From positions 62,001 to 126,000 of the forward strand of contig CANMAI010000012.1 of assembly GCA_947495795.1 (NCBI GenBank): DNA of 64,000 nucleotides. The letters are read 5' to 3'. The stretch is from an uncultured Paracoccaceae bacterium. Lineage in GTDB: Bacteria; Pseudomonadota; Alphaproteobacteria; Rhodobacterales; Rhodobacteraceae. Below are positions 63,839 through 64,000 of the stretch, in pieces. Position 1 is the stretch's first letter; each line of letters opens with the position of its first letter. Below the pieces are notes generated by a model. That model was not told the DNA's origin. It saw only the letters and a program-made list of their open reading frames with translations, and made no database searches. Both the position numbers and the translations under genes were made by a program.

Positions 63839-64000
63839 GGAAAGCCTCCTTTTTTTCAATGAGTGCAGGCCTTCCACGCCGAATGCAACAGCCCCGATGT
63901 CACACCTGCGTGCACGGGCGCTGGCCAGCCTGAGCGCAACTTGATAAAGCCGATCCATGCCCATGTCCGCACCCAGCTTCCTACCCTCCCGTGCCCGCCG
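63839..64000. other. Window end, no gene identified
   Basis: The last 162 bases contain only the SCO ribosome site and short frames. The 3' end of another minus-strand gene could lie here, but nothing in the sequence identifies it. Confidence 0.3.

Noticed and set aside
1-64000. CRISPR arrays, tRNA or rRNA genes, prophage, intact insertion sequences, restriction or abortive-infection systems
   Set aside because: No regularly spaced repeats, no cloverleaf-like or rRNA stretches, and no transposase, integrase or phage structural proteins were recognisable on either strand.

Overview
The window looks like a chromosomal segment of a marine-type alphaproteobacterium, most likely family Rhodobacteraceae (Roseobacter group). 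The evidence is a trmL-petA-petB-petC block, two TRAP transporters and two dipeptide-type ABC importers, a rhizobial/roseobacter-type rhamnose locus (DeoR regulator, RhaSTPQ importer, fused RhaD), moderately high GC, dense ATGA gene overlaps, and a structured intergenic element (1098-1194) of a kind I remember as common in this family. There is no tRNA, rRNA, CRISPR array or intact insertion sequence.

Layout. 45-2469: a TIM-barrel sugar isomerase/epimerase-like protein and a Gfo/Idh/MocA oxidoreductase. 2481-7402 (minus): a tight four-gene operon of a P-loop NTPase, an ABC-exporter-like membrane protein whose nucleotide-binding domain has lost its catalytic residues, a histidine kinase and an OmpR-type regulator. 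7620-13907 (minus): an oligopeptide ABC importer with an M19 dipeptidase, divergent from a LysR regulator (14016-14927). 14987-20041 (minus): a TRAP transporter operon ending in an N,N-dimethylformamidase large-subunit-like protein. 20567-25844 (plus): a TPR-GGDEF-EAL protein, a DUF2945 protein with topoisomerase IB, and a MATE transporter. 25875-36583: a complete L-rhamnose locus, rhaDI divergent from rhaRSTPQUK. 36758-41199: an unassigned cluster of two alpha/beta-hydrolase esterases alternating with two ATP-grasp proteins. 41385-49590: a gamma-glutamyltransferase-like protein and a DUF1028 protein, divergent from a second peptide ABC importer. 49631-56726: an intact TRAP transporter and an intact SDR next to a graveyard of sugar-acid genes (kduD-like, malK-like, sugar permease and glucarate dehydratase remnants) and a GntR regulator. 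56880-63838: a TadG/vWA protein, trmL, petABC, an SDR and an SCO protein.

How it fits together. Most of the window is an uptake-plus-catabolism landscape: periplasmic binding proteins for peptides, a TRAP substrate linked to an amidase-like enzyme, rhamnose, and probably a uronic or aldaric acid, each beside a matching enzyme or regulator. Four of the five importer operons carry a strong RNA hairpin just downstream of the binding-protein gene; one of these is written into the first codons of the next gene. A palindrome, ATACTAGTAT, precedes both the second TRAP operon and the decayed sugar-acid genes, which suggests one GntR regulon whose enzymes have partly eroded.

The two best candidates for undescribed biology are the NTPase/dead-ABC/two-component operon (2481-7402) and the esterase/ATP-grasp cluster (36758-41199). 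All functions are read from motifs and remembered family features; no database search was run.
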